Below, piece after piece: positions 18,744-27,934 of a stretch of 55,136 nt of DNA. The stretch comes from an uncultured Bacteroidia bacterium (lineage in GTDB: Bacteria > Bacteroidota > Bacteroidia > Bacteroidales > Prolixibacteraceae). A program made the position numbers and the translations under genes. The notes beneath the pieces were generated by a model. It did not search any database. It saw only the letters and a list, made by a program, of their open reading frames with translations, and had not been told where the DNA came from. The stretch is taken from the NCBI GenBank assembly GCA_903897145.1, contig CAIUAN010000060.1:1-55136 (forward strand). The letters run 5' to 3'. The first letter of the stretch is position 1; the number at the start of each line of letters is the position of its first letter.

Positions 18744-19937
18744 ATGAAAACTACTATTCTCCTCTTATCCCTTTCACTTTTCGTGACCTTTCAGGGAATT
18801 ACTCAGTCAAGGAATTCCAAGCAAGCCATCGTGCGTGAAGAGCTTATCTTCCCAACACAAAACGAGCATACTCATGGCAGCAGCTTAGTCTCCTTACCCA
18901 ATGGGGACTTACTTGCAGTCTGGTTTCAAGGAAGTGGTGAGCGCACAGCTGATGATGTTCGCGTGATGGGATCGAGACTAAAAAAAGGGGCAAAAGAGTG
19001 GGCTACCCCTTTTCTAATGGCCGATACGAAAGGTATTCCAGACTGCAATCCAGTCTTATTCTTAAATCAAAAAGGGAAACTGTTCCTGTTCTGGGTTGCT
19101 GTTTTAGCGAATAAATGGGAGAATGGAATATTGCGTTTTAAAACCTCAACCAATTACAACGGTGATGCGGCCCCAATCTGGGAATGGCAAGACGATATAT
19201 TATTTAAACCTACTGACAGTTTTGCGAAGGAGGTAGAACAAAAGTTCAAAGATATGCCTGAAAAACATGCGGGATGGGCTGCTTTCGCACCTACGTATGA
19301 TAATCTCATCAAAGAAGCTAGTAAAGATCTAACCAAAAGAACCTTTGGCTGGATGGGGCGTATACATCCTATCACTTTAGCCAGTGGAAGAATCCTACTG
19401 CCTCTTTACAACGATGGATTTAATTTCTCCTTGGTCGCTATTTCCGATGATGATGGCGCCACCTGGAGACCTAGTCTTCCAATTGTAGGACGAGGACCAA
19501 TACAGCCTGCTTTAGCAATCAAAAAAGATGGAACTATCGTTGCCTATATGCGCGACAGTGGTGATGCACCTACCAGAGTTCACCGGAGTACCTCAACCGA
19601 CAATGGCGAGACATGGAGCTACTCGGTAAAAACAGATATCCCAAATGAGGCAAGTGTTGAGCTCTGCGTCCTTAAAGATGGGAAATGGGCCTTCTTAGGC
19701 AATGACATCAATGACGGCCGCTATCAACTTTCCCTGTATCTTTCGGATGACGAAGGAGAAACCTGGAGATGGAAAGAGCTTATCGAATATGAGGCAGATA
19801 AAAAAGGTAGTTATTCCTATCCTTGCTTGATACAAACACCTGATGGACTGCTAAACATGACCTATTCCTATGCAAAAGGAGAAGGGAAAAAATCAATTAA
19901 GCATGTCGTTATTGATCCAAAAAAACTTACGAAATAA
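18744..19937 (+). CDS. Second BNR/Asp-box beta-propeller protein (sialidase-like family), exported
   Basis: The 397-residue protein begins with a signal peptide (MKTTILLLSLSLFVTFQGITQS). Asp boxes are visible as 'SDDDGATWRP', 'STDNGETWS' and 'SDDEGETWRW', with the blade pattern of the BNR_2 family ('TPDGLLNMTYSY' near the C-terminus). It is clearly related in fold to the preceding gene. It is longer, with an insertion of about 60 residues between blades ('DDILFKPTDSFAKEVEQKFK' region), and the two share only short motifs, so they are not recent copies. As with its neighbour, true sialidase residues were not recognised. Two different propellers in tandem suggest two linkages in one substrate. 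Confidence 0.8.
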   Translation: MKTTILLLSLSLFVTFQGITQSRNSKQAIVREELIFPTQNEHTHGSSLVSLPNGDLLAVWFQGSGERTADDVRVMGSRLKKGAKEWATPFLMADTKGIPDCNPVLFLNQKGKLFLFWVAVLANKWENGILRFKTSTNYNGDAAPIWEWQDDILFKPTDSFAKEVEQKFKDMPEKHAGWAAFAPTYDNLIKEASKDLTKRTFGWMGRIHPITLASGRILLPLYNDGFNFSLVAISDDDGATWRPSLPIVGRGPIQPALAIKKDGTIVAYMRDSGDAPTRVHRSTSTDNGETWSYSVKTDIPNEASVELCVLKDGKWAFLGNDINDGRYQLSLYLSDDEGETWRWKELIEYEADKKGSYSYPCLIQTPDGLLNMTYSYAKGEGKKSIKHVVIDPKKLTK

Positions 19938-19972
19938 TCTATTAATATACACCAACATCCGCAATAACTAAA

Positions 19973-21052
19973 ATGAAAATAAAGACCAATCCATTAAAAA
20001 AGCATTCAAATGGCCACTTCAGTAAAATACTGAACTCGGCTTTAGGAATTGCTTTCGCACTAACTATTCTTGCCCTTCCAACAACCCTATTGGCGAACAA
20101 ACATGCCAACGAAGCGACAGGGAAAGCAGTCCCAACAGCAGAATCAAAACAGAAAGAGCAAACCGGAGCTGAGAAACTTGGTTTCCCATCTGGTAAGGTG
20201 GTCTTGTTATTACATATTGATGATGCGGGGATGTGTCCCGAGGCCAATACCTCAACCTTCAATTATATAGAGAAGGGATTTCTAAATTCTGCGGCTGTGA
20301 TGATGCCTTGTCCAAATGCCGAAGCGATCATTAAATGGGCAACAAAGCATCCGAAGGCAGACATTGGTCTTCATCTTACCCTTACCAGTGAATGGACAAA
20401 CCACCGCTGGGGACCGGTTTCAGATCCTAAAAAAGTTCCTGGACTTATCGACCCAGATGGAAAATTATGGCATGAAGTGCCAGATGTGGTAGCCCATGCA
20501 TCGGCTAAAGAAGTTGAGACAGAGATTCGCGCTCAGATCGAAAAATCTATTGCCCTTGGATACCGTCCAAACCATATCGACACCCATATGGGGACACTCT
20601 ACGGATCACCTGAGTACGTTAAAGTATTCCTAAAAGTTGCCGAAGATTATCATATCCCTGGAAATATCATCAATGTGGCAAACCCTGAGATTGCTGAAAA
20701 TTTCAGAGTAGCTGCTGGATACCCTATCACAGAAGAGGTTATTACGAATATTCGCAACTACAGCATGCCCAAGCTTGATAATTTCACAAGTGTAGGACCA
20801 GGTGATACCTATGAGATCAAGAGAACGAACTTCTTCACCCTTGTGAAGTCTCTCAAGGCAGGTCTGACAGAAATAATATTCCACCCTTCGGTTCCAAATG
20901 AAAACTTAAAATCAATTACTGGCACCTGGAAGCAAAGAGGCTGGGAAGGTGATTTATTTGCAGATCCAGTAGTCATCAAATTTTTAAAAGACCAAGGGGT
21001 GATCATCACCGATTGGAAAGAGATTATGGCTCGATTTGAAAAAAAGAAGTAA
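19973..21052 (+). CDS. Exported YdjC/ChbG-family carbohydrate deacetylase
   Basis: This 359-residue protein has a signal peptide with a long n-region (hydrophobic core about residues 24-42, 'LGIAFALTILALPTTLLA'). From 'GAEKLGFPSGK' onward it is a YdjC/ChbG domain: 'HIDDAGMC' (D83, D84), 'GLHLTLTSEW', and 'HIDTHMGTLYG' provide the Asp and His metal ligands of the family. ChbG removes an N-acetyl group from chitooligosaccharides in the cytoplasm; here the leader places it outside the inner membrane. The final ~295 residues are about 80% identical by hand alignment to the C-terminal domain of the next protein. Placement among GH20/GH123-like enzymes suggests deacetylation of a released N-acetylhexosamine unit (inference). 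Confidence 0.85.
   Translation: MKIKTNPLKKHSNGHFSKILNSALGIAFALTILALPTTLLANKHANEATGKAVPTAESKQKEQTGAEKLGFPSGKVVLLLHIDDAGMCPEANTSTFNYIEKGFLNSAAVMMPCPNAEAIIKWATKHPKADIGLHLTLTSEWTNHRWGPVSDPKKVPGLIDPDGKLWHEVPDVVAHASAKEVETEIRAQIEKSIALGYRPNHIDTHMGTLYGSPEYVKVFLKVAEDYHIPGNIINVANPEIAENFRVAAGYPITEEVITNIRNYSMPKLDNFTSVGPGDTYEIKRTNFFTLVKSLKAGLTEIIFHPSVPNENLKSITGTWKQRGWEGDLFADPVVIKFLKDQGVIITDWKEIMARFEKKK
20900..21028 (+). repeat. Near-identical repeat, copy 1 (deacetylase 3' end)
   Basis: These 129 bp match 25305-25433 with only five differences that I counted, including unbroken identical runs of 47 and 51 bp. All five changes are silent: the encoded 43 residues are identical. The rest of the two deacetylase domains has clearly diverged, so this segment looks homogenised by gene conversion. 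Confidence 0.85.
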
Positions 21053-21104
21053 ATGCGAAGATATCCGCATACCAACTAATGTAAACTTAACGACCACATT
21101 CATC

Positions 21105-24100
21105 ATGATTCAAACGGCTAATAAGTCAGGGATGGAGCATCTTCCTCTTCGGAAGTTAAGCCTCCTCGGAATGCTATTGCTAGTCACTGTTTTTGCGATA
21201 TTTCCGCAGAAACTTTCGGCGCAGAAGATTAACCTTCCCCTGAAATGGGCAACGAATCAAAAGAGCTTCATTGAAAGTGCAGCAACAGTAGCCGATGTGA
21301 ACAATGATGGCTTAGACGAAGCCATAGTCACGTCGCAAGAAGAAGTTATAGCGATTGGAAAGAGTGGGAATAATCTTTGGCGCTGGCGATCAAAAGGGAG
21401 GTTTATGACTTACCCCTCGGTATTAAAACGTGCTGGAAAATCGGCTTTGATTTATGCGGCCGATAATAGAGGAAATGTAACTTGTCTTGACGGACTAGGA
21501 AAGGTTGTCTGGCAAGCTAACTTAGAGGCAGGTACTGATTGGTCTGCCGGAGTAATCGCAGATCTTGATGGGGATGGAAATCAGGAGTATATTCAGACTG
21601 ATGCCTCTGGGAATATCTGGATATTTGACGCCATTAGTGGCAAGGTGGTAAAGAAAACAAAGATTTTAGGACAGCCTGTTAGCCCATCAATTGGAGATTT
21701 AGACGGAGATGGGAAACTAGAACTTGTTGTTGCAACTACCGATGGTTCATTAACTGCGCTAACACATGATCTAATCACCATATGGCGAATTAAGATTGGC
21801 GGAGCATCAGAATCTTGGTCTACCCCTGCGCCAGTGATGTTTGGCGCCTCGAATGGTAAAAGCTATATCATAGCCGCTTCCAGCAATGGAGAGGTATTCT
21901 GCCTCGATGCTAAAGGCAAATCAACTTGGCAATATCCGACAAACGTGCCGGTATCCTCCTCTATCTCTGTTGGCGATTTCGATCAAGATGGGGAGGCCGA
22001 CATCTTTCTTATTACCCATTCCGGAATTATTTACAGATTCGATGAGCGAGGAAATGTTCTTTGGAACATCGACATGCAAGGCCGATCTCTAGCACCTGGA
22101 GCAATTGCAGATATTGATGGAGATGGAAAATTAGAATATCTAGTAACAACCCAAGTTGGACATATATTAGCTTTGAATAATCAAGGGACGGTGATTTTCG
22201 ACCATCAACTGCCTTCAAGAGCGATCAATGTCACTGCATCATTTGGTCATGTGACTGGCAACAGCGATAAACTTGATTTCGTGGTAACAGGCGGCGAATC
22301 AGGCATGACCTACTGCTTTCAAACTTCAAGTGCAAAAAATCCAAAGTTGCAATGGACCAATTACAGATCAAACATACAAAACACAGGCACATGGTTCGGA
22401 TTAACAAAATCTGATGAATTAAGAATGGTTCCTCAAAATTTATCGTGGAATAAAATTCTAAATGGTGAAAAAATAAAATTCAACATCACCAATCCTAATC
22501 CAACCATAAATCCATTGAAAGCACATGTCGAATGCATTAGTCCAAATGGGACTAAAAATTCTGCCATTGCAAATATTTACAATAAAGAAGGTCAAATCTA
22601 TCTTCCAGCAAACTTCACTATTCCTGGCATTTATCAGCTGAGCTGGTCTGTTTCTGATTCGAATGGAAAAGAGTTGTTAGCGGCTTCTAAAAGTGTAACC
22701 ATACAACCATTCGAAAACGATCGCTCTTTGGCTTCTCAAGCTATCAAAGCTTTAACTAGCAGTGCGGAGAAAATTTCTTCGATCTTACCTTTGTCAGCGT
22801 TGGCCTTGCAAAAAGAAGCCGCTGAAATTCAAGCAGAAGCTACCAAACTATCGACAGAGCAATCGAAAGTACCGCAAAGCAATTCTGTATTTAGCCAGTC
22901 GATCATAAAATCAACTGCGAAACTTAATGAGTCAGCTAAACGAGCAATCACGGTAAGCGGTCTTGTTGCTCAAGCAGCGAATCTTGGTGCTGGAACAAGC
23001 TTAATCGCCTTTGAAGGAGATAAATGGGACAACCGCAATGTTGACAAGCAATTGCCAACAAACGTCGAAAATCCACTAAACTTAGATCATATAGTAGTCC
23101 CGAGTGAACACCATCCAATACCGATTGTGATGTTTAACATTACAGATCATTTGCTCAATGCTAGATTAGTTTTAGACAAGCCGGTAGCGGGTATCAAAGT
23201 AACCCCATTGCGCTCTATCAACACGGCGAGTTCCCTTGGCGAGGATTCTTGGGATGCACTACCGGAACTCGATGAATCGGGAGTCGTTTCTATTCCGGCC
23301 CTCTCAAGTAGAGAAGTTTGGCTAGATATTGAAATCGAATCGACAGCTAAAGGAAAACAAAATTTAGAGTTCACCATCCAAGCTCTTAACGGTGCTGGTG
23401 TTTTAGATACATCAAATGATCCACATGATGTTCCAGCTCCAGAGACGAAGGTAAAAGTGACACTCGACATCTTACCATTTACGATGGCTCCATCGTCTGA
23501 CTTTAGAATGTGTACTTGGTCACCATCTAAAGGGCCAGAGGTTCCTTCGTTGCTCGCACATGGAAACAACGTCTTCTTATTGACTAATCCAATATTTAAA
23601 TACAATGAGAAAAATGAACTTATTGGATTTGATTATTCGGGCCAAGATGAGGCGTTAGCCCAGCTCAAAGGGAAAGAGGTCTTTTTACTGATCAATGGTT
23701 TGCCAGGTATTAAAGAGGAATTTGCGAGCGAAGGTTACAAAAAACAGTTCAATACCTATCTTAAAGATCTGATCGCTCATTTATCAAGTTTTGGATTTGG
23801 AATCAATCAGTTTGCCCTTTATCCAATCGATGAGCCAGGGGGCAATGGTTGGGCAGCCGTTAAACAAGTTGTTAAATTTGGGGAAATCGCCAATGCTGCG
23901 AACCCTGATGTGATGATTTACCAAGATGGTGGCGGCGAATTACCAATGTTTCAAGCCATGTCTAAATCGGTGAATGTCTGGAGTCCAACCATCGACTGGG
24001 TAGGTGACAAGTCGCCTGAGATGGATATTATGAGGACAAAGAAGAAATTCCTTTGGTCCTACAATTGCTCCTATGCCTCTTCAAGGCCAGTTGGACCAAA

Positions 24101-25457
24101 CATTAAAAACATCAACTTGATTTATGAATTTCGCACAGCTGCTTTACTTGCTATTCGTAACGGTGTTTCCGGCATTGGTTTCTGGTGTTATAATCTAGGT
24201 GCTGAAAATCCATGGTCAAGAATAAAACAAGAATACAATCTCGTCTATCCAGGGAAAACAAAATCGATTACCAGTCGTCGTTGGGAAGCGGTTCGAGAAG
24301 GAATTGAAGATTATAGGATCTTAGCGGCATTAAAGAGCAGTCTAAGTGATGCGAATATTGACCCATCGGTACGCAAGAGTATCGAACATCTGCTCAATGT
24401 CAGTCTGCCAGAATTTATTGATCCAGGATATCAGGCGATGAAGCTGGGATTCTCCAGGGAGGTTTTTGATTTTGTCTGCAGCGAATCTAAGATGACCAAT
24501 TTTAGAGACGAGATGATGAACTGCATTCAACTTCTAAATTCAAAGAAAAAAGCGGCAGAAAACAGAACATCGGCAGAGAAACTTGGATTTCCAAAAGGGA
24601 AAAAAGTTATCCTATTGCATATCGACGATGTGGGTATGTGTCCCGAGGCCAATCAATCTACAATAAGCTACATCGAGAAAGGCTTTTTAAATTCAGCTGC
24701 CGTGATGATGCCATGTCCAAATGCAAATGCCATGATTCAATGGGCTAACACACATCCAAAAGCGGATGTCGGACTTCATCTTACGCTAACAAGTGAGTGG
24801 AAAAACCACCGTTGGGGATCTATTTCTGATCCGACAAAAGTTCCGGGATTAATCGATCCATTTGGGAAGCTGTGGCCTGAAGTCCCTGATGTGATTGCAC
24901 ATGCATCGGCCAAAGAGGTAGAGATGGAGATTAGAGCTCAGATCGAAAAATCCATTGCTCTTGGACATCGTCCAACCCATATCGATACACATATGGGAAC
25001 CCTCTATGGCACTGAAGGATACGTCAAAGCCTTTTTAAAAGTTGCTGAGGAGTACCATATTCCTGGTAATATCATCGACCTTTCGAATCCTGCGATTGCG
25101 GATGCTTACCGAAAAACAAGAACCTGGCCTATCAATGAGGATATCATCAATGCAATTACGGAGTATAAAATGCCCAAACTAGATAATTTCACCAGCGTAC
25201 AACCAGGTGAAACCTACGAGCTAAAAAGAGAGAACTTCTTCACATTAATAAAGGGTTTAAATGAAGGTCTAACAGAAATTATCTTCCACCCTTCAACACC
25301 TACAGAAAACTTAAAATCAATTACTGGCACCTGGAAGCAAAGAGGCTGGGAGGGAGATTTATTTGCAGATCCTGTGGTCATTAAATTTTTAAAAGACCAA
25401 GGGGTGATCATCACCGATTGGAAAGAGATTATGAAACGATTCGAAGCAAAAAAATAA
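21105..25457 (+). CDS. FG-GAP propeller + GH123-like (DUF4091) + YdjC deacetylase fusion protein, exported
   Basis: The start ATG at 21105 is chosen because it leaves a signal peptide (core 'LSLLGMLLLVTVFAIFPQKLSA'). The frame is open further back to 21036, but that would overlap the previous gene. The product is 1450 residues. After the signal, five FG-GAP/VCBS repeats carry Ca-binding DxDxDG loops ('DVNNDGLDE', 'DLDGDGNQE', 'DLDGDGKLE', 'DFDQDGEAD', 'DIDGDGKLE'), about residues 40-460. An Ig-like piece, an Ala/Ser/Glu-rich helical linker (about 545-640) and a jelly roll follow. The GH123-like barrel has D909-E910 in 'YPIDEP' and the DUF4091 tail 'RRWEAVREGIEDYRIL'. From about 1155 to the end it is a complete YdjC domain (HIDD at 1172-1175). 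A beta-N-acetylgalactosaminidase coupled to a deacetylase is the natural reading, not proven. Confidence 0.8.
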   Translation: MIQTANKSGMEHLPLRKLSLLGMLLLVTVFAIFPQKLSAQKINLPLKWATNQKSFIESAATVADVNNDGLDEAIVTSQEEVIAIGKSGNNLWRWRSKGRFMTYPSVLKRAGKSALIYAADNRGNVTCLDGLGKVVWQANLEAGTDWSAGVIADLDGDGNQEYIQTDASGNIWIFDAISGKVVKKTKILGQPVSPSIGDLDGDGKLELVVATTDGSLTALTHDLITIWRIKIGGASESWSTPAPVMFGASNGKSYIIAASSNGEVFCLDAKGKSTWQYPTNVPVSSSISVGDFDQDGEADIFLITHSGIIYRFDERGNVLWNIDMQGRSLAPGAIADIDGDGKLEYLVTTQVGHILALNNQGTVIFDHQLPSRAINVTASFGHVTGNSDKLDFVVTGGESGMTYCFQTSSAKNPKLQWTNYRSNIQNTGTWFGLTKSDELRMVPQNLSWNKILNGEKIKFNITNPNPTINPLKAHVECISPNGTKNSAIANIYNKEGQIYLPANFTIPGIYQLSWSVSDSNGKELLAASKSVTIQPFENDRSLASQAIKALTSSAEKISSILPLSALALQKEAAEIQAEATKLSTEQSKVPQSNSVFSQSIIKSTAKLNESAKRAITVSGLVAQAANLGAGTSLIAFEGDKWDNRNVDKQLPTNVENPLNLDHIVVPSEHHPIPIVMFNITDHLLNARLVLDKPVAGIKVTPLRSINTASSLGEDSWDALPELDESGVVSIPALSSREVWLDIEIESTAKGKQNLEFTIQALNGAGVLDTSNDPHDVPAPETKVKVTLDILPFTMAPSSDFRMCTWSPSKGPEVPSLLAHGNNVFLLTNPIFKYNEKNELIGFDYSGQDEALAQLKGKEVFLLINGLPGIKEEFASEGYKKQFNTYLKDLIAHLSSFGFGINQFALYPIDEPGGNGWAAVKQVVKFGEIANAANPDVMIYQDGGGELPMFQAMSKSVNVWSPTIDWVGDKSPEMDIMRTKKKFLWSYNCSYASSRPVGPNIKNINLIYEFRTAALLAIRNGVSGIGFWCYNLGAENPWSRIKQEYNLVYPGKTKSITSRRWEAVREGIEDYRILAALKSSLSDANIDPSVRKSIEHLLNVSLPEFIDPGYQAMKLGFSREVFDFVCSESKMTNFRDEMMNCIQLLNSKKKAAENRTSAEKLGFPKGKKVILLHIDDVGMCPEANQSTISYIEKGFLNSAAVMMPCPNANAMIQWANTHPKADVGLHLTLTSEWKNHRWGSISDPTKVPGLIDPFGKLWPEVPDVIAHASAKEVEMEIRAQIEKSIALGHRPTHIDTHMGTLYGTEGYVKAFLKVAEEYHIPGNIIDLSNPAIADAYRKTRTWPINEDIINAITEYKMPKLDNFTSVQPGETYELKRENFFTLIKGLNEGLTEIIFHPSTPTENLKSITGTWKQRGWEGDLFADPVVIKFLKDQGVIITDWKEIMKRFEAKK
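25305..25433 (+). repeat. Near-identical repeat, copy 2 (end of the fusion gene)
   Basis: Partner of 20900-21028. It encodes the last part of the YdjC domain of the 1450-residue fusion and stops just before the C-termini diverge. The copies are in direct orientation 4.4 kb apart, so recombination between them could delete most of the fusion gene. Confidence 0.85.
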
Positions 25458-26546
25458 ATGAATAAAATAGATCGATTAATTTCAGTTGACGTCTTCAGAG
25501 GTATAGTTATTGCCTTTATGATCTTGGTTAATTATCCAGGATCATGGGGATATATGTATGCGCCTTTAACTCATTCACATTGGAATGGATTAACTCCAAC
25601 TGATTTAATCTTTCCCTTTTTTATTTTTATTGTGGGTGTTTCTATTGCACTATCTTATTCGAAACAACTTGCTGATTCAAAGCCTCGAAAGGAGATGGTG
25701 AAGAAAATCCTAATCCGAGGAGCTAAAATTTACGCCATTGGATTCTTCCTTCATTACCTCCCTGAGTTTGATTTTAATAAAATTGATCTATTCGGAGTCT
25801 TGCAGCGTATTGCCGAAGTGTTTGTAGCTTGTGCATTGCTCTATCTCTACACTTCTTGGAAAACACAAATTTATATCATCGCGGTAATTTTGGCTGGATA
25901 CTGGCTCACCATGACCTATATCCCAACCGATGCGTTTATTGCAGGAACATCAGAACCTGGTGTAAACTTTGCTGCTTGGGTCGATCGATTGATATTCCCC
26001 ATTGAAACAATTGGAAAACATGGGTGGACAGCCGAAGGATTTTACAGTTGTTTTCCAGCTATTGCCTCAGGAATCATTGGGATGTTAATTGGCCAATTTA
26101 TCGTGATTCGGAAAACATCTGAAAACACCATCCTTTGGCTTGTTGTTGCGGGAGTTGCTTGCATTATAGCTGGAACTATCTGGGGTTGGACTTTCCCTAT
26201 TAATAAAAAAATATGGTCAAGCTCATTTGTTCTAGTCACCTCTGGATGGGCAGCGATAGTACTTGCGTTATCTCTATTTTTAATTGACCTACAAGGTTAT
26301 AAAAACAACCTAATTGCGAAATTCGGAGTTATATTTGGATCAAATGCAATTGCAATTTACATCACGGCCGATCTGTTTGAAACGACCTACAAATACACAG
26401 GAATTCACGACTTCGTTTATCTCGGCTTGACAAATCTTGGTATGTGTGAGCTCAATGCTTCACTGATCTGGTCTTTCTGTTCCGTTCTCTCCTGCTTTTT
26501 AGTCGGATTCATACTGTATCGGAAACAACTCTTTTTCAAAATTTAG
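25458..26546 (+). CDS. Membrane acyltransferase of the heparan-alpha-glucosaminide N-acetyltransferase type (DUF5009)
   Basis: The 362-residue protein has about ten hydrophobic segments. It opens with the family signature 'RLISVDVFRGIVIAFMILVN' and 'HSHWNGLTPTDLIFPFFIFI'. His39 of HxHWNG corresponds in position to the His that carries the acetyl group in human HGSNAT, where a cytoplasmic acetyl-CoA donates acetyl across the membrane to a glucosamine on the far side. The ATG directly follows the stop of the fusion gene, so the two are probably coupled. The enzyme would re-acetylate amino sugars freed by the adjacent deacetylases, or acetylate another group; that direction is inference. A COG4299-type annotation is also possible. 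Confidence 0.8.
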   Translation: MNKIDRLISVDVFRGIVIAFMILVNYPGSWGYMYAPLTHSHWNGLTPTDLIFPFFIFIVGVSIALSYSKQLADSKPRKEMVKKILIRGAKIYAIGFFLHYLPEFDFNKIDLFGVLQRIAEVFVACALLYLYTSWKTQIYIIAVILAGYWLTMTYIPTDAFIAGTSEPGVNFAAWVDRLIFPIETIGKHGWTAEGFYSCFPAIASGIIGMLIGQFIVIRKTSENTILWLVVAGVACIIAGTIWGWTFPINKKIWSSSFVLVTSGWAAIVLALSLFLIDLQGYKNNLIAKFGVIFGSNAIAIYITADLFETTYKYTGIHDFVYLGLTNLGMCELNASLIWSFCSVLSCFLVGFILYRKQLFFKI

Positions 26547-26562
26547 ACATCTAAAAAGTGCT

Positions 26563-27924
26563 ATGATGATAAACCAACTCACGCTCATTTTAATTCTTGC
26601 TTTATGCTATAGCTGTGGGGTAAAGAAAAGTGAGCATAAACTATCTTCTAGCAAACCAATTCGAATAATCCAGCTGGATCCAACACATAGTCATGCGGCA
26701 GCCGCACAAAATGAGCCGCTAGATTCCGTTGATAGTACCATTTACGTATATGCTCCCGACAAAAGTGCCATTGGGCCCTATCTTCAGCAGATTAAATCAA
26801 TGAATTCTCGCAAAGAGAGTCCAACACATTGGAATGAGATTGTCTATTTTGGTCATGACTATCTGGAAAAGATGGCCTCGGATAAAAAAGGGAATGTCGT
26901 GGTACTTGCTGGAAACAACCGACTAAAGATTAACTATATCGAGGAGTCACTCAAGGCGGGAATGAATGTATTTTCAGATAAGCCAATGGTTATTAATCAA
27001 GCGGGCTTTGAACGATTAAAAAACTGCTATCAGCTGGCACAAGACAAAGGATTGATATTGTTTGACATGATGACTGAACGGTATAGTCTGATTCACCGAA
27101 TTCAGAGATCAATCATGCAAGATTCGATGCTATTTGGTAAGCTAACCAAAGGAAGTCCGACGCATCCAGCACTAATTGAATCAAGTGTTCACCATTTTTA
27201 CCGCGGCGGTAAAGGGACTCGGCCAGCTTGGTATTTCGATGTGCTGCAACAAGGCGAAGGTGTTGTTGACGTAACAACTCATTTAATAGACCTTTCCTTT
27301 TGGAAATCTTTCCCCGAACAAGCGATCGACTACCAGAAAGATATTAAAATGGTTGGAGCTACGCATGGCACTGTCAATCTTTCAAGAGCTGAATTTACGT
27401 CGGCAACCTCGCTTCCCGTAATCCCATTATCTCTTGCATCGTACATGAAAGACTCTACACTTTCGGTCTTTGCCAATGGAAGTATCAACTATATTTTAAA
27501 AGGTGTTTATACGAAGGTCGAGGTTGAATGGCGTGCAGCAACTCCTCCAGGGGGGAATGACATTCGAAATGCTTACGCTGAAGGGACGAAGAGCACTCTA
27601 TTTATTATGCAACAATTTGGACAGAATAAACCTAAGCTTTGTCTTCAAAAAATAAAATCGATACCTGATCAAGCTTTTAAGACACAACTCACAAAGACAT
27701 TTTCTAAACTTCAAAAAGATTACCCAGGTTTATCATGGTCTGAAGAGGGAAAAATTATTCAAATTAATATACCTTCGGAATTAGAATTAAATAAGGATAT
27801 CACCTTTAAGGTTTTTAGCGGTCATCTCTTAAATCATACGATACCGAAATGGGAAGTACCTAATACAATAGCAAAGTATTTCATTACCACTTCAGCTTTA
27901 GAGTTAGCCAAGTCGAATAAGTAA
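26563..27924 (+). CDS. Gfo/Idh/MocA-like oxidoreductase lipoprotein (putative oxidoreductase C-terminal family)
   Basis: The 453-residue protein has a lipoprotein-type start (ILILALCYSCG, Cys at about 20). The first Rossmann strand is 'IIQLDPTHSHAAAAQ' in place of the usual glycine-rich NAD loop, a variant typical of the exported 'oxidoreductase C-terminal' family. 'NVFSDKPMVIN' corresponds to the EKP-type lysine motif, with Asp for Glu. Later 'GEGVVDVTTHLIDLSFW' matches the conserved helix with His in Gfo/Idh/MocA proteins. A tightly bound or absent cofactor is possible given the altered loop. It is probably periplasmic and acts on sugars, perhaps oxidising them at C3. It is followed immediately by the remnant of another oxidoreductase gene. 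Confidence 0.75.
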   Translation: MMINQLTLILILALCYSCGVKKSEHKLSSSKPIRIIQLDPTHSHAAAAQNEPLDSVDSTIYVYAPDKSAIGPYLQQIKSMNSRKESPTHWNEIVYFGHDYLEKMASDKKGNVVVLAGNNRLKINYIEESLKAGMNVFSDKPMVINQAGFERLKNCYQLAQDKGLILFDMMTERYSLIHRIQRSIMQDSMLFGKLTKGSPTHPALIESSVHHFYRGGKGTRPAWYFDVLQQGEGVVDVTTHLIDLSFWKSFPEQAIDYQKDIKMVGATHGTVNLSRAEFTSATSLPVIPLSLASYMKDSTLSVFANGSINYILKGVYTKVEVEWRAATPPGGNDIRNAYAEGTKSTLFIMQQFGQNKPKLCLQKIKSIPDQAFKTQLTKTFSKLQKDYPGLSWSEEGKIIQINIPSELELNKDITFKVFSGHLLNHTIPKWEVPNTIAKYFITTSALELAKSNK

Positions 27925-27934
27925 AATAAAGTTT

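Noticed and set aside
17622-19937. Naming the two propellers as true sialidases
   Set aside because: Asp boxes alone mark the fold, not the activity, and the arginine motif of GH33 was not visible.
21036-21104. Start of the fusion protein at 21036
   Set aside because: It would overlap the preceding gene and put 23 unrelated residues before the signal peptide region; ATG at 21105 fits better.
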